Assembly (NCBI GenBank): GCA_016719925.1
Contig: JADJYC010000011.1
Coordinates: 22,469 to 86,468 of the forward strand
Length of the DNA stretch: 64,000 nt
DNA from: Crocinitomicaceae bacterium
GTDB taxonomy: Bacteria; Bacteroidota; Bacteroidia; Flavobacteriales_D; Crocinitomicaceae
Direction: 5' to 3'
Of the stretch, positions 36,157 to 43,871 are shown piece by piece; the stretch's first letter is position 1; each line of letters starts with the position of its first letter. The translations under genes and the position numbers were made by a program. Below the pieces are notes generated by a model. That model was not told the origin of the DNA, searched no databases, and saw nothing but the letters and a program-made list of their open reading frames with translations.

Positions 36157-37464
36157 ATGTCTGAAATAGTAGTTGGATTAGATATCGGAACCACAAAAAT
36201 TGCATGCATTGTTGGCAGAAGAACAGAGCATGGTAAAATTGAAATTCTTTCTATCGGAAAAGCTGAAAGTATTGGTGTTACCCGTGGTGTTGTTTCAAAC
36301 ATTGAAAAGACAGTTCAGTCCATCAAGGCGGCGGTTGAAGAAGCTCAGGCAAAAATCAAAGGAGAACTGAAAGTAAGGGTGGTGAATGTTGGAATTGCCG
36401 GTCAGCACATCAGCAGTTTACAGCACCGTGGAATGCTTACAAGACGTTCACTGGAAACTGAAATTTCTCAGTCTGATATTGACGCTTTGGTGGAAGACAT
36501 GTACAAGCTGGTGGTTCAGCCGGGCGAAGAAATTATTCACGTTCTGCCTCAGGAATATATTGTTGATCAGGAACAGGGAATCAAAGATCCGATTGGAATG
36601 TCAGGAATGAGACTGGAAGCAAATTTCCATATCATCACCGGCCACATTGCTGCTGCAAAAAATATTAAAAAATGTGTTGACAAGGCAGGGCTTGAGGTAG
36701 ATGAGATGATTCTTGAACCGCTCGCATCTTCTGAAGCAGTTTTAAGTGACGAAGAAAAAGAAGCGGGTGTGGTACTGGTAGATATTGGTGGCGGAACAAC
36801 GGATATTACAATTTTTCAGGATGGTATTATCAGACATACTGCCGTCATTCCTTTTGGCGGAAATGTGATTACTGAAGATATCAAGGAAGGATGTACCATC
36901 ATGAAACGGCACGCTGAATTGCTGAAGGTAAAATTTGGTTCAGCCCTGGCCAGTGAATGCCAGGAAAATGAAGTGGTATGTATTCCGGGCTTGCGCGGAC
37001 GTGAACCAAAAGAAATTTCTGTCAGAAATCTTGCTGCAATTATTCAGGCAAGAATGGAAGAAATCATTGAGCATGTTTATTATGAAATTAAAAATTCAGG
37101 TTACGAGAAAAAACTCATTGGAGGAATTGTTGTAACCGGAGGTGGTGCTCAAATGAAAAACATCACACAATTGTTTGAATACATTACCGGAATGGATGCG
37201 CGTATCGGATATCCGAATGAACATCTTGCTCCAACAACTATTGTGGAAAATGTAACCAGTCCTATGTACGCAACAGGAATTGGCCTGGTGGTAAAAGGAT
37301 TCCAGGGTGCATTGAAAAATATTCAGACTACTCAGGAAACAAAAACAGAACCTGAAAAAACAGCAGATAAAACAACTGTAAAAAATCACTCCACAAAAAC
37401 CAAAGGCGGTTTCTTTGATAAAATACTTTCAAAAAGCAGAACCTGGTTTGAGGAAGAGGATTAA
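36157..37464 (+). CDS. ftsA: Cell division protein FtsA
   Basis: This 435-aa actin-fold ATPase begins VVGLDIGTTKIACIVGRRTEHGKIEILSIG (phosphate 1) and has VVLVDIGGGTTDITIFQDG (phosphate 2) and GGIVVTGGGAQMKNI (adenosine motif). The 1C domain carries VRVVNVGIAGQHISSLQHRG. The C-terminal end, after a linker rich in Thr/Lys, is an amphipathic helix (GGFFDKILSKSRTWFEEE) for membrane binding. FtsA tethers FtsZ to the inner membrane. It starts 5 bp after ftsQ. Confidence 0.96.
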   Translation: MSEIVVGLDIGTTKIACIVGRRTEHGKIEILSIGKAESIGVTRGVVSNIEKTVQSIKAAVEEAQAKIKGELKVRVVNVGIAGQHISSLQHRGMLTRRSLETEISQSDIDALVEDMYKLVVQPGEEIIHVLPQEYIVDQEQGIKDPIGMSGMRLEANFHIITGHIAAAKNIKKCVDKAGLEVDEMILEPLASSEAVLSDEEKEAGVVLVDIGGGTTDITIFQDGIIRHTAVIPFGGNVITEDIKEGCTIMKRHAELLKVKFGSALASECQENEVVCIPGLRGREPKEISVRNLAAIIQARMEEIIEHVYYEIKNSGYEKKLIGGIVVTGGGAQMKNITQLFEYITGMDARIGYPNEHLAPTTIVENVTSPMYATGIGLVVKGFQGALKNIQTTQETKTEPEKTADKTTVKNHSTKTKGGFFDKILSKSRTWFEEED

Positions 37465-37472
37465 ATAAGGTA

Positions 37473-37543
37473 TTAGGCAAAAGCCATTCGCCATGTGGGA
37501 GAACAATTCTACTTCTGGTTAATGGCTCATGGCATTTGCCTAA
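37473..37543. repeat. Interrupted palindrome between ftsA and ftsZ
   Basis: TTAGGCAAAAGCCATTCGCC (from 37473) is mirrored by GGCATTTGCCTAA at 37531-37543, with AATGGCTCAT before it. The word AGGCAAAAGCCA is shared with the palindrome between rsmH and ftsL. The ftsZ frame stays open through it to 37495, but the likely start is downstream. Confidence 0.55.
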
Positions 37544-37578
37544 AAAAAAATAATAACCGGTCCGGTGGGCCACCAAAA

Positions 37579-39225
37579 ATGAAGTATATGGAATTTGACA
37601 TGCCAAAAGATCAATCTTCAATTATTAAAGTAGTTGGAGTAGGAGGCGGAGGAAGCAACGCGGTGAATCACATGTTTAATCAGGGAATTAAAGGTGTTGA
37701 TTTTGTTGTTTGCAATACAGATCAGCAAGCGCTTGATATGAGTCAGGTGCCGGTAAAAATTCAATTAGGCGCAAGTCTGACTGAAGGACGTGGTGCAGGA
37801 GCAATTCCTGAAATTGGTAAAAATGCTGCCATTGAAAATATCGATGATATCCGCAGTTTTCTTTCTAAAGGAACTAAAATGGTTTTCATTACTGCAGGTA
37901 TGGGCGGTGGTACCGGAACAGGTGCTGCGCCGGTAATAGCAAGAGTTGCAAAAGAACTGGATATTCTCACTGTTGGTATTGTAACTGTTCCATTTGCATT
38001 TGAAGGAAAGAAAAGAAAACAACAGGCTGAAGATGGTTTGCAGGAAATGCGCGAAAGTGTTGATACACTTTTGATCATCAACAATGATCGTTTGCGTGAA
38101 ATGTATGGAAATCTTTCCTTAGGAAGTGCATTTGCCCAGGCAGATAACGTACTTGCAATTGCGGCCAAAGGAATTGCTGAGGTAATTTCTGTTACTGGTT
38201 TGATCAACGTCGATTTCAATGATGTAAATACGGTAATGAAAAACAGCGGTGTTGCTATCATGGGATCAGCAACTGCTGAAGGTGAACAAAGAGCGATTGA
38301 AGCTGTTAAAAATGCGTTGTCATCTCCGTTATTAAATGACAATGATATTCGCGGTGCCAAATATGTATTACTGAATATTACTTATGGTAATAAAGAAATT
38401 CTGATGGATGAAATCGGAATTATTACAGACTATATTCAGGAAGAAGCTGGTTCAACTGCTGATGTAATCTGGGGACATGGATTTGATGAATCACTGGGTG
38501 ACTCAATCAGTCTGACATTGATTGCTACGGGATTTAATTCTTCAGAGATTACGGGATTTGAAAAGGCAGCTGAAAAAACGGTGATGAATCTGGAAGACAC
38601 TACGATTCCAACCATGATTACACAACCAATTGAATCACCCGTTTCAGTAACAGAAACTTTTATTGCTGAAGAAAAAGTTGAATCATTTACAATTGAAACC
38701 CCAATTGCTCAGGAAGAAGAAGAACAACCTTATCTGAAAATAAAAGAAGAGTCAGAAACTCAAACTGAAATTGACTGGAATTTTACGTCAGAGTCACTTA
38801 CTTCATCTGAATCAGAAATTAAATTTGAATCAGAATCATCTGACGGGTTTGTTGCAAAATCAAATGATGAAGACGAGAAAGAATCTGTAATTCGTCATAT
38901 GCTGACAGATGATCTGGATGAACGCGCAGATGAATCAGATGATCTTCAGACAAAAACACCGCTTTCTCTGGAAGAACAACAAAAGAGAACCAAAGAAAGA
39001 ATGGACAGAATTCAGTCTTACACATCCAAACTGAAAACTTCTTCTGGTCTTTCTGATCTTGAAAAAGAACCAGCTTATAAAAGAAAGAATATTATCATGA
39101 ATGACGTGCCTCATTCTTCAGAAGAGCAAATGAGCAAATTCACTTTGTCTGAAGAAACAGAGGAAGGAAAACGCAAATTCGGATTAAAAGAAAACAATTC
39201 TTTTTTACACGATAATGTCGACTAA
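37579..39225 (+). CDS. ftsZ: Cell division GTPase FtsZ
   Basis: I take the ATG at 37579 (MKYMEFDMPKDQSSIIKVVGVGGGGSNAVNHM); an upstream extension would translate the palindrome. The 548-aa protein has nucleotide motifs GVGGGGSNAVNHM and GGGTGTG at 109-115, and the T7 loop region NVDFNDVNTVMKNSGVA. The tubulin-like core ends near residue 325. A long acidic, Ser/Glu-rich linker of about 200 residues follows, as in other Bacteroidota, and the end is a short conserved-like tail (NSFLHDNVD). FtsZ polymerises into the division ring. It is the last dcw gene, closed by a terminator about 115 bp on. Confidence 0.96.
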   Translation: MKYMEFDMPKDQSSIIKVVGVGGGGSNAVNHMFNQGIKGVDFVVCNTDQQALDMSQVPVKIQLGASLTEGRGAGAIPEIGKNAAIENIDDIRSFLSKGTKMVFITAGMGGGTGTGAAPVIARVAKELDILTVGIVTVPFAFEGKKRKQQAEDGLQEMRESVDTLLIINNDRLREMYGNLSLGSAFAQADNVLAIAAKGIAEVISVTGLINVDFNDVNTVMKNSGVAIMGSATAEGEQRAIEAVKNALSSPLLNDNDIRGAKYVLLNITYGNKEILMDEIGIITDYIQEEAGSTADVIWGHGFDESLGDSISLTLIATGFNSSEITGFEKAAEKTVMNLEDTTIPTMITQPIESPVSVTETFIAEEKVESFTIETPIAQEEEEQPYLKIKEESETQTEIDWNFTSESLTSSESEIKFESESSDGFVAKSNDEDEKESVIRHMLTDDLDERADESDDLQTKTPLSLEEQQKRTKERMDRIQSYTSKLKTSSGLSDLEKEPAYKRKNIIMNDVPHSSEEQMSKFTLSEETEEGKRKFGLKENNSFLHDNVD

Positions 39226-39340
39226 GAAAAAAACCTATGCTGTTATCAGCTTGTTTCATCCGGTAGATAAGCCACTGGTGATGACAGGAAGATAACCTCG
39301 ACTGATAATTAAGAGTCGAAAGACGATTTTTTATATCCGG
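39226..39340 (+). other. Structured-looking tail after ftsZ
   Basis: The 115 bp before the terminator hold the small dyad TCGACT...AGTCGA (about 39297-39318). An overlapping 26-codon frame starts inside the ftsZ end at 39214 (MSTKKKTYAVISLFHPVDKP). Neither is convincing alone. It could be an untranslated tail, a small RNA or the remnant of a gene. Confidence 0.3.
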
Positions 39341-39370
39341 AAAATACCCGCCTTGTGACGGGTATTTTTT
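39341..39370 (+). terminator. Intrinsic terminator of the dcw operon
   Basis: AAAATACCCG (39341-39350) pairs with CGGGTATTTT (39359-39368) over 10 bp with an 8-nt loop and a T run. Confidence 0.92.
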
Positions 39371-39387
39371 GTTTTCAGGGTTTTCTG

Positions 39388-39395
39388 TACTTTTG
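39388..39395 (+). promoter_or_regulatory. Putative -7 box of yqeY
   Basis: TACTTTTG fits TAnnTTTG 21 nt before the ATG. A TTTG lies upstream but at a spacing of 16 nt, not the ideal 19. Confidence 0.4.
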
Positions 39396-39415
39396 ATGAT
39401 CTAAATTATAATTAT

Positions 39416-39862
39416 ATGTCTTTAACTGAAAAAATCAACAACGATATAAAAGAAGCCATGAAGGCCCGTGAAACGGAAAAACTGAATGCGCTGCGTGATA
39501 TTAAAGCAAAACTGCTGCTGGAGGCAACAAGTGGTGCTGGAGGAGTTTCTGAAGAAGCTGAAAATAAAATTGTGATCAAATTACACAAGCAGAGAATGGA
39601 GGCTTACGATATTTTCAAACAGCAGGGAAGAAATGATCTGGCAGAACCGGAATTATTTCAGGCAAAAATTATTGAAGGATATCTGCCTAAAATGATGAGT
39701 GAAGATGAAATCAGAAATGCCGTGCGTGAAAAAATTGCTGCTGTCGGGGCTTCAGGTCCACAGGATCTTCCAAAGGTGATGGGACCGATTATGGGACAAC
39801 TGAATGGAAAAGCAGACGGAAAAATAATCTCTGAAATAGTCAAACAGGAATTGAATAAATAA
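39416..39862 (+). CDS. GatB/YqeY domain protein
   Basis: This 148-aa YqeY-type protein has SLTEKINNDIKEAMKARETEKLNALRDIKAKL, then VIKLHKQRMEAYDIFKQQGRNDLAEPE, IIEGYLPKMMSEDEIRNAV and KVMGPIMGQLNGKADGKIISEIVKQEL. The fold is the C-terminal helical domain of GatB, which binds tRNA in the amidotransferase. Stand-alone YqeY proteins may bind tRNA, but their role is unsettled. In Bacteroidota the gene often follows ftsZ, as here. Confidence 0.93.
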   Translation: MSLTEKINNDIKEAMKARETEKLNALRDIKAKLLLEATSGAGGVSEEAENKIVIKLHKQRMEAYDIFKQQGRNDLAEPELFQAKIIEGYLPKMMSEDEIRNAVREKIAAVGASGPQDLPKVMGPIMGQLNGKADGKIISEIVKQELNK

Positions 39863-39870
39863 GAAAACAG

Positions 39871-39896
39871 AAAATCAGCTCCGGCTGATTTTTTTA
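39871..39896 (+). terminator. Intrinsic terminator after yqeY
   Basis: AATCAGC and GCTGATT form a 7-bp stem with a TCCG loop, flanked by A and T runs. It can also serve the opposite-strand gene ending at 39894. Confidence 0.85.
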
Positions 39897-40317
39897 TGCC
39901 CTTATTAAATCAGATGCATTTTTAATATCACATCCGAAAACAAAAATCCGGATACGCATATCTGTTAGACCGCCAAACGGTATTTCATCCGTTTCAAATG
40001 AAATGTTTCTGCGTTTTAATTCAGTTGTGATTTTTTCAGCATCTGTTTTCTCTCTTACCATAGCAAGCAAATGACGGTTGGCATACTTATCTGATTTAAT
40101 CTGGATAAAATGCAAAATCAACGGCTTCTTTTTCAGAATTAAATTTTTTCAAATCATTGTGCTGACCTCTTTCAGTAAAGTACCAGATATAATGTTCATT
40201 TTCTTTTTTTAATCCGAATCCTTCATAGATGTTTCTGCTGCCTATAGCGTATGAATCTGCATAGCAGTTTTCATTCAACCAGTATTCAAGATCAGATATG
40301 GTGTTGATTGAATTCAA
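39894..40317 (-). CDS. Conserved small protein, unknown (one frameshift)
   Basis: Two half frames join into about 141 aa when one C is removed at 40103-40104 (minus strand). The N-half is NTISDLEYWLNENCYADSYAIGSRNIYEGFGLKKENEHYIWYFTERGQHNDLKKFNSEKEAVDFAFY. It continues QIKSDKYANRHLLAMVREKTDAEKITTELKRRNISFETDEIPFGGLTDMRIRIFVFGCDI. This resembles a Bacteroidota family with an N-terminal lobe for a short polar domain and a C-terminal alpha/beta hairpin; no function is known to me. It has no signal peptide. Confidence 0.7.
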
Positions 40318-40383
40318 ATTAGCTTTTCATTAATTTTCCAGATTATTGAAGACCATTCTTTCAGTTTTCCGAAAAGTTTAGTG

Positions 40384-40956
40384 TCAACCGATTTTCTTTT
40401 TAATTTTTTTCGCTTGTTTAGCGCTCATTGGAGTGTATATCCAGAAATTAGCAATCAGACCGTCATCCACATTCACTGAAATACCCTTTTCAAGAAAGTA
40501 ATAGATGGTTGAACTTTCTCGTTCTTTTCTAAGTGTTGGTTTTCCCAAATAATTCAGCATTTCAGAAAATCCGTCCCCCAGTTTGATTTTACCATCGAGT
40601 ACAATATTCTCTTTTGGTACTTCACTCTCCATATACGCTGAAACTGTAATATAAATGGCTTTCTCATCTTTCATAAAAACTTTCCAGACATAAAAATTGT
40701 TTGATGGGAAAATCAGCAAATAATCGAAGTTGAGTACAAACGGCATTTCTTTAGCGGTGTTGTATCCGCCATCCTCCCACATTGCCCGTTCATTAGTCAT
40801 GGTAACTTCCTCTTCCGGTTCACCAAGTGTTTCAATGATCCCGGATTTTGACATGCCAATATGCAAATTGTCAAATCCGTATCCAGCTTTGAAATTGTAT
40901 TGGGCATGAAGTGTTAAAGAAACGATCGTGATGAGTGATAAAAAAGTTGATTTCAT
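40384..40956 (-). CDS. Secreted protein of unknown function, 190 aa
   Basis: A short signal peptide (MKSTFLSLITIVSLTLHAQ) precedes FKAGYGFDNLHIGMSKSGIIETLGEPEEE. The GMSKSxxIETLGEPE pattern, repeated as IKLGDGFSEMLNYLGKPTLRKERES, looks like two SmpA/OmlA (BamE)-like lobes, where a G-(M/D)-S helix is followed by (L)GxPxx. This is a weak similarity. It is a periplasmic or surface protein of unknown role. It is transcribed separately. Confidence 0.65.
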   Translation of the reverse strand: MKSTFLSLITIVSLTLHAQYNFKAGYGFDNLHIGMSKSGIIETLGEPEEEVTMTNERAMWEDGGYNTAKEMPFVLNFDYLLIFPSNNFYVWKVFMKDEKAIYITVSAYMESEVPKENIVLDGKIKLGDGFSEMLNYLGKPTLRKERESSTIYYFLEKGISVNVDDGLIANFWIYTPMSAKQAKKIKKKIG

Positions 40957-41278
40957 TGTTTATTAGTTTATAGTTGATGAGTTGATAAGTTGAATGTTGT
41001 ATGTTTTTAGTTGAAAAGTTTCCACTGGAGACTGAGCGAAGTTGAAGGTTGAATGTTTTTAGTTGATCAGTTTATAGTTGATGAGATTAATTTGATTTTA
41101 ATTCCAGACTCAAACCTTGTTCTGTCCTTTGTCCTTTGCCCTTTGTCCTTTGCCCTTTGCCCTTTGTCCTTTGTATTTAAAAAATCCTAAAGGTCTAAAT
41201 TCCTAAAATCAAAAAGCGATGCTTTTCCCTTTGTCCTTAGCCCTCTGTCCTTAGCCCTTAGCCCTCTGCCCTCTGTCC
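40957..41278. repeat. Low-complexity repeat block
   Basis: 40965-41095 is built of TTAGTTTATAGTTGATGAG and GTTGAATGTTTTTAGTTGA words, with CTGAGCGAAGTTGAAG inside, a word that recurs in Bacteroidota. 41121-41178 and 41221-41281 are imperfect arrays of CCTTTGTCCTTTGCC and CCCTTAGCCCTCTGTCC. No gene is present. Confidence 0.8.
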
Positions 41279-43033
41279 TCAAAAAACAACAGTCCAGCTC
41301 ATCTCACTTTCATTCCCTTTAGAATCTTTTGCAATCACTCTCAGTTTATTGTTTCCTGTTCTCAGAATGGGTTTACTTCTTTCGTTTATCGGAATAACAT
41401 ATTTTCCTTCTCTGCGGTGATATTCCATTAAAATCCATTTTCCGTTGAGGTAGGCTTTGTAAGAATTCACTCCGGATAAATTATCGGTAATTTCAAGCTG
41501 CAGATTTCTGAATTTGGTAATTATTTTCCCTTCTGTAAAATCCAGCGGAGTAATCACCGGAGCAATTGTGTCCACAATAAGAACAAATCTTCCGAAATTT
41601 CTTGGTGCACCCTCAACCCAGCCCTCTACATAATCTCCGCCAACATAACTGAGATAATTTTTGTCACTGATCAAACCGACTCCTAATTTATAAATCGGAA
41701 AATTTTCAGGCAATTCAGGAACCTTGATTCTCACATCATATTTTTGCTGAACAGGAATTGAATATTCACCAAATTGATAGATGGGTGATAAATAGTTTGA
41801 AACGGTATCACGCTTAAATATGCGTTGCAGCGGTTCATAAAATGTTGCCGGTTCCATCAATACCTGAAAATCTTCTCTCAGCATAACATTGACTGAATCC
41901 GGAAAATAATATTTACCCGCTTCATCAAACGGGTTTTTACTGTATTCATCTCCTGTTTTTTTCAGTGAAAATTCAAGTGCGGTTTTATTGCCGTGAGCAT
42001 CCCATGCATTAATTTTATATGAACCATTGCAGAGGTTCCACGGCAGAATTCCGTTTGCCCTGACATAAATTGCCAGTGGATTTATGACTGTTTTAAAATG
42101 CTTGTGAATGTGTTTATTGTTTTTGTCAAATTCAGAATAATCCTGATGAGTATTCATAAAACGGTTATGATCAAAATTCAGATATTCAATTTTCATTTCA
42201 TGAATGGCTTTGTCATCTTTTGAAAGTTCAGTATGATATATACCGCATATATTGCCTGCTCCGTTTAATTTGTCAGTGGTGTGAATTCCAATTGCCAGAT
42301 ATGCGTTTTCTGTGAGAAGAGGAGATATATCAATAGGTTGCCCTTCATTTACTATCAGTTTTCCTTCAACTGTTTTGCACGAATAGTAAATTGATTTTCC
42401 CGGAATCATATATCCTTTTTCTGAAACAGCATAGAGTTTAATTCCTGTTATGGTTGGATTGGTGGTATCCGGAATTTTTGAGCGGAAACATTTAAAAAGA
42501 AGCGGATTTATGGAGTGTTCTGTTTTTGTCTCCCTGATTTCAAAATGAAGATGCGGTGCATTTGAACTTCCTGAGTTTCCTGACAGCCCGATGAATTCAC
42601 CCTTTTTTACATAAACAGAATCTTCCAGTACAATTTCATCCAGCACATACGCTTCATTTTTTTTCTGTTTTGAATAGGCAAGTGAATCTATTTTTCCTGA
42701 AAATGATTTCATGTGTGCATACAAACTGGTAAGTCCGTTCGGATGGTCAATGTAAACTGCCAGTCCGTAACCCCAGGGTGAAATTCGGATGCGCGATATA
42801 TACCCTTCTTCAACGGCATATAAATTTTGACCTTCTACTCCGGCAGTTTTGATATCAAGACCCGTATGAAAATGATTATCTCTCATTTCACCAAAATTGC
42901 CGGCAAGAATTAAATCAATTTTCATTGGAGCCTGCATTTGCAACCCTTCATAATCGATCTCTTTGGGCTGGTAAGATTGTCCGTAAAGAGCGAAAGCAGC
43001 TGAGAACAATATGAAAAATGTAATTTTTAGCAT
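41279..43033 (-). CDS. M23 family metallopeptidase, secreted
   Basis: The start at 43033 (MLKITFFILFSAAFALYGQS) gives a signal peptide; an upstream in-frame start lacks one. The M23 core comes first: NHFHTGLDIKTAGVEGQNLYAVEEGYISRIRISPWGYGLAVYIDHPNGLTSLYAHM with the HxxxD zinc pair, and later GNSGSSNAPHLHFEIRET with HxH. The roughly 400-residue remainder holds Ig-like or beta-sandwich segments (ITGIKLYAVSEKGYMI, LEITDNLSGVNSYKAYLNGKWIL). Total is 584 aa. M23 enzymes cut peptidoglycan cross-bridges. All zinc ligands are visible, so it is likely active and periplasmic. Confidence 0.9.
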   Translation of the reverse strand: MLKITFFILFSAAFALYGQSYQPKEIDYEGLQMQAPMKIDLILAGNFGEMRDNHFHTGLDIKTAGVEGQNLYAVEEGYISRIRISPWGYGLAVYIDHPNGLTSLYAHMKSFSGKIDSLAYSKQKKNEAYVLDEIVLEDSVYVKKGEFIGLSGNSGSSNAPHLHFEIRETKTEHSINPLLFKCFRSKIPDTTNPTITGIKLYAVSEKGYMIPGKSIYYSCKTVEGKLIVNEGQPIDISPLLTENAYLAIGIHTTDKLNGAGNICGIYHTELSKDDKAIHEMKIEYLNFDHNRFMNTHQDYSEFDKNNKHIHKHFKTVINPLAIYVRANGILPWNLCNGSYKINAWDAHGNKTALEFSLKKTGDEYSKNPFDEAGKYYFPDSVNVMLREDFQVLMEPATFYEPLQRIFKRDTVSNYLSPIYQFGEYSIPVQQKYDVRIKVPELPENFPIYKLGVGLISDKNYLSYVGGDYVEGWVEGAPRNFGRFVLIVDTIAPVITPLDFTEGKIITKFRNLQLEITDNLSGVNSYKAYLNGKWILMEYHRREGKYVIPINERSKPILRTGNNKLRVIAKDSKGNESEMSWTVVF

Positions 43034-43139
43034 CCTGAATAGAATATCCTGAATCAAAATTAATGCCCTGATTAGCTTGATTTAGCTGACTTAGTGATTG
43101 TTATTAAGACTTTGTTTTTAATATTTAAGAGGAGACCGC

Positions 43140-43170
43140 TTTGAAAATGCCTGAATCTATTGTATTTTTG
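43140..43170 (+). promoter_or_regulatory. Promoter of the zapB-like/zapA/rny unit
   Basis: TTTG (43140-43143) and TATTTTTG (43163-43170) match the Bacteroidota sigma-A consensus TTTG-N19-TAnnTTTG exactly, including the spacer. The ATG follows at 43197. Confidence 0.7.
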
Positions 43171-43196
43171 TATGTAATCGTTGATAATCGGCTGAT

Positions 43197-43490
43197 ATGT
43201 CTGATACCAAAGTTTTAATTTCTCAACTGAATGAAAAGGTGGATAAACTGATTCACCGCATTGCCGAGTCAAATCATGCAATAGAAAATAAACAGAGGGA
43301 AATTCTTTCTTTAACAGACCAGTTGCGCCAGAAAGATGTTTTGATTTCAGGTTTGCGGGCACAGATTCAGGACCTGCAGTCTTCTCAAAATTCATCTGTG
43401 ACACTGGAGAATGAGCAACTGAAAGGACGAATCAATGAAATGGTTAGGGAAATAGATGAATGTATTTCTTTACTAAAGGTTGGAAACTAG
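43197..43490 (+). CDS. Coiled-coil protein, ZapB-like
   Basis: 97 aa, almost fully heptad-patterned (VLISQLNEKVDKLIHRIAESNHAIENKQREILSLTDQLRQKDVLISGLRAQIQDLQ...ENEQLKGRINEMVREIDECISLL). It directly precedes zapA with no gap. In Bacteroidota this pair is typical, and the coiled coil is thought to be a ZapB-like partner in the Z ring. Family assignment rests on topology and context only. Confidence 0.75.
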   Translation: MSDTKVLISQLNEKVDKLIHRIAESNHAIENKQREILSLTDQLRQKDVLISGLRAQIQDLQSSQNSSVTLENEQLKGRINEMVREIDECISLLKVGN

Positions 43491-43781
43491 ATGGAGAAGG
43501 TATCACTTAAAATTGTTATTGCAGGTCGTACTTATCCGCTTACTATAAAAGGGGAAGAAGAAGCAGCTGTGCGTGAAGCAGCTGATCGTATCAACACCAA
43601 TATTCAGAAACTGCAAGGCAGTTACGCAGTAAAAGACATGCAGGATTTGCTTGCAATGACTGCGCTGCAGATGGCAGTACAACTGAAAAATGCCGGTGAT
43701 TCTTCAACCGTTTCTCAGCCTCAGTATTCAGAGGACATTCAAAAAATTATTTATAAAATCGACGCGCAGCTGCAGGATTAA
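43491..43781 (+). CDS. zapA: Cell division protein ZapA
   Basis: The 96 aa match ZapA: SLKIVIAGRTYPLTIKGEEEAAVREAADRINTNIQKLQGSYAVKDMQDLLAMTALQMAVQL. The N-terminal beta-strand domain and the long C-terminal helix are both clear. ZapA cross-links FtsZ filaments. It starts one base after the ZapB-like gene stop and precedes rny, a Bacteroidota order. Confidence 0.93.
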   Translation: MEKVSLKIVIAGRTYPLTIKGEEEAAVREAADRINTNIQKLQGSYAVKDMQDLLAMTALQMAVQLKNAGDSSTVSQPQYSEDIQKIIYKIDAQLQD

Positions 43782-43807
43782 TTCTGGCTCACGTCTTTTA
43801 TTGGTTT

Positions 43808-43850
43808 CCCGCCGGCAATTGTAATTAGTACAGTTAGCGTGGCGGTTTTT
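43808..43850 (+). other. Hairpin between zapA and rny
   Basis: CCGCC (43809-43813) pairs with GGCGG (43841-43845), then TTTTTG. The inner region GGCAATTG...CAGTTAGCGT allows more pairs. It could be a terminator, an attenuator or the 3' part of a small RNA; the gap is only 90 nt. Confidence 0.4.
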
Positions 43851-43871
43851 GTTTATTTAAATTTAGAAGTT

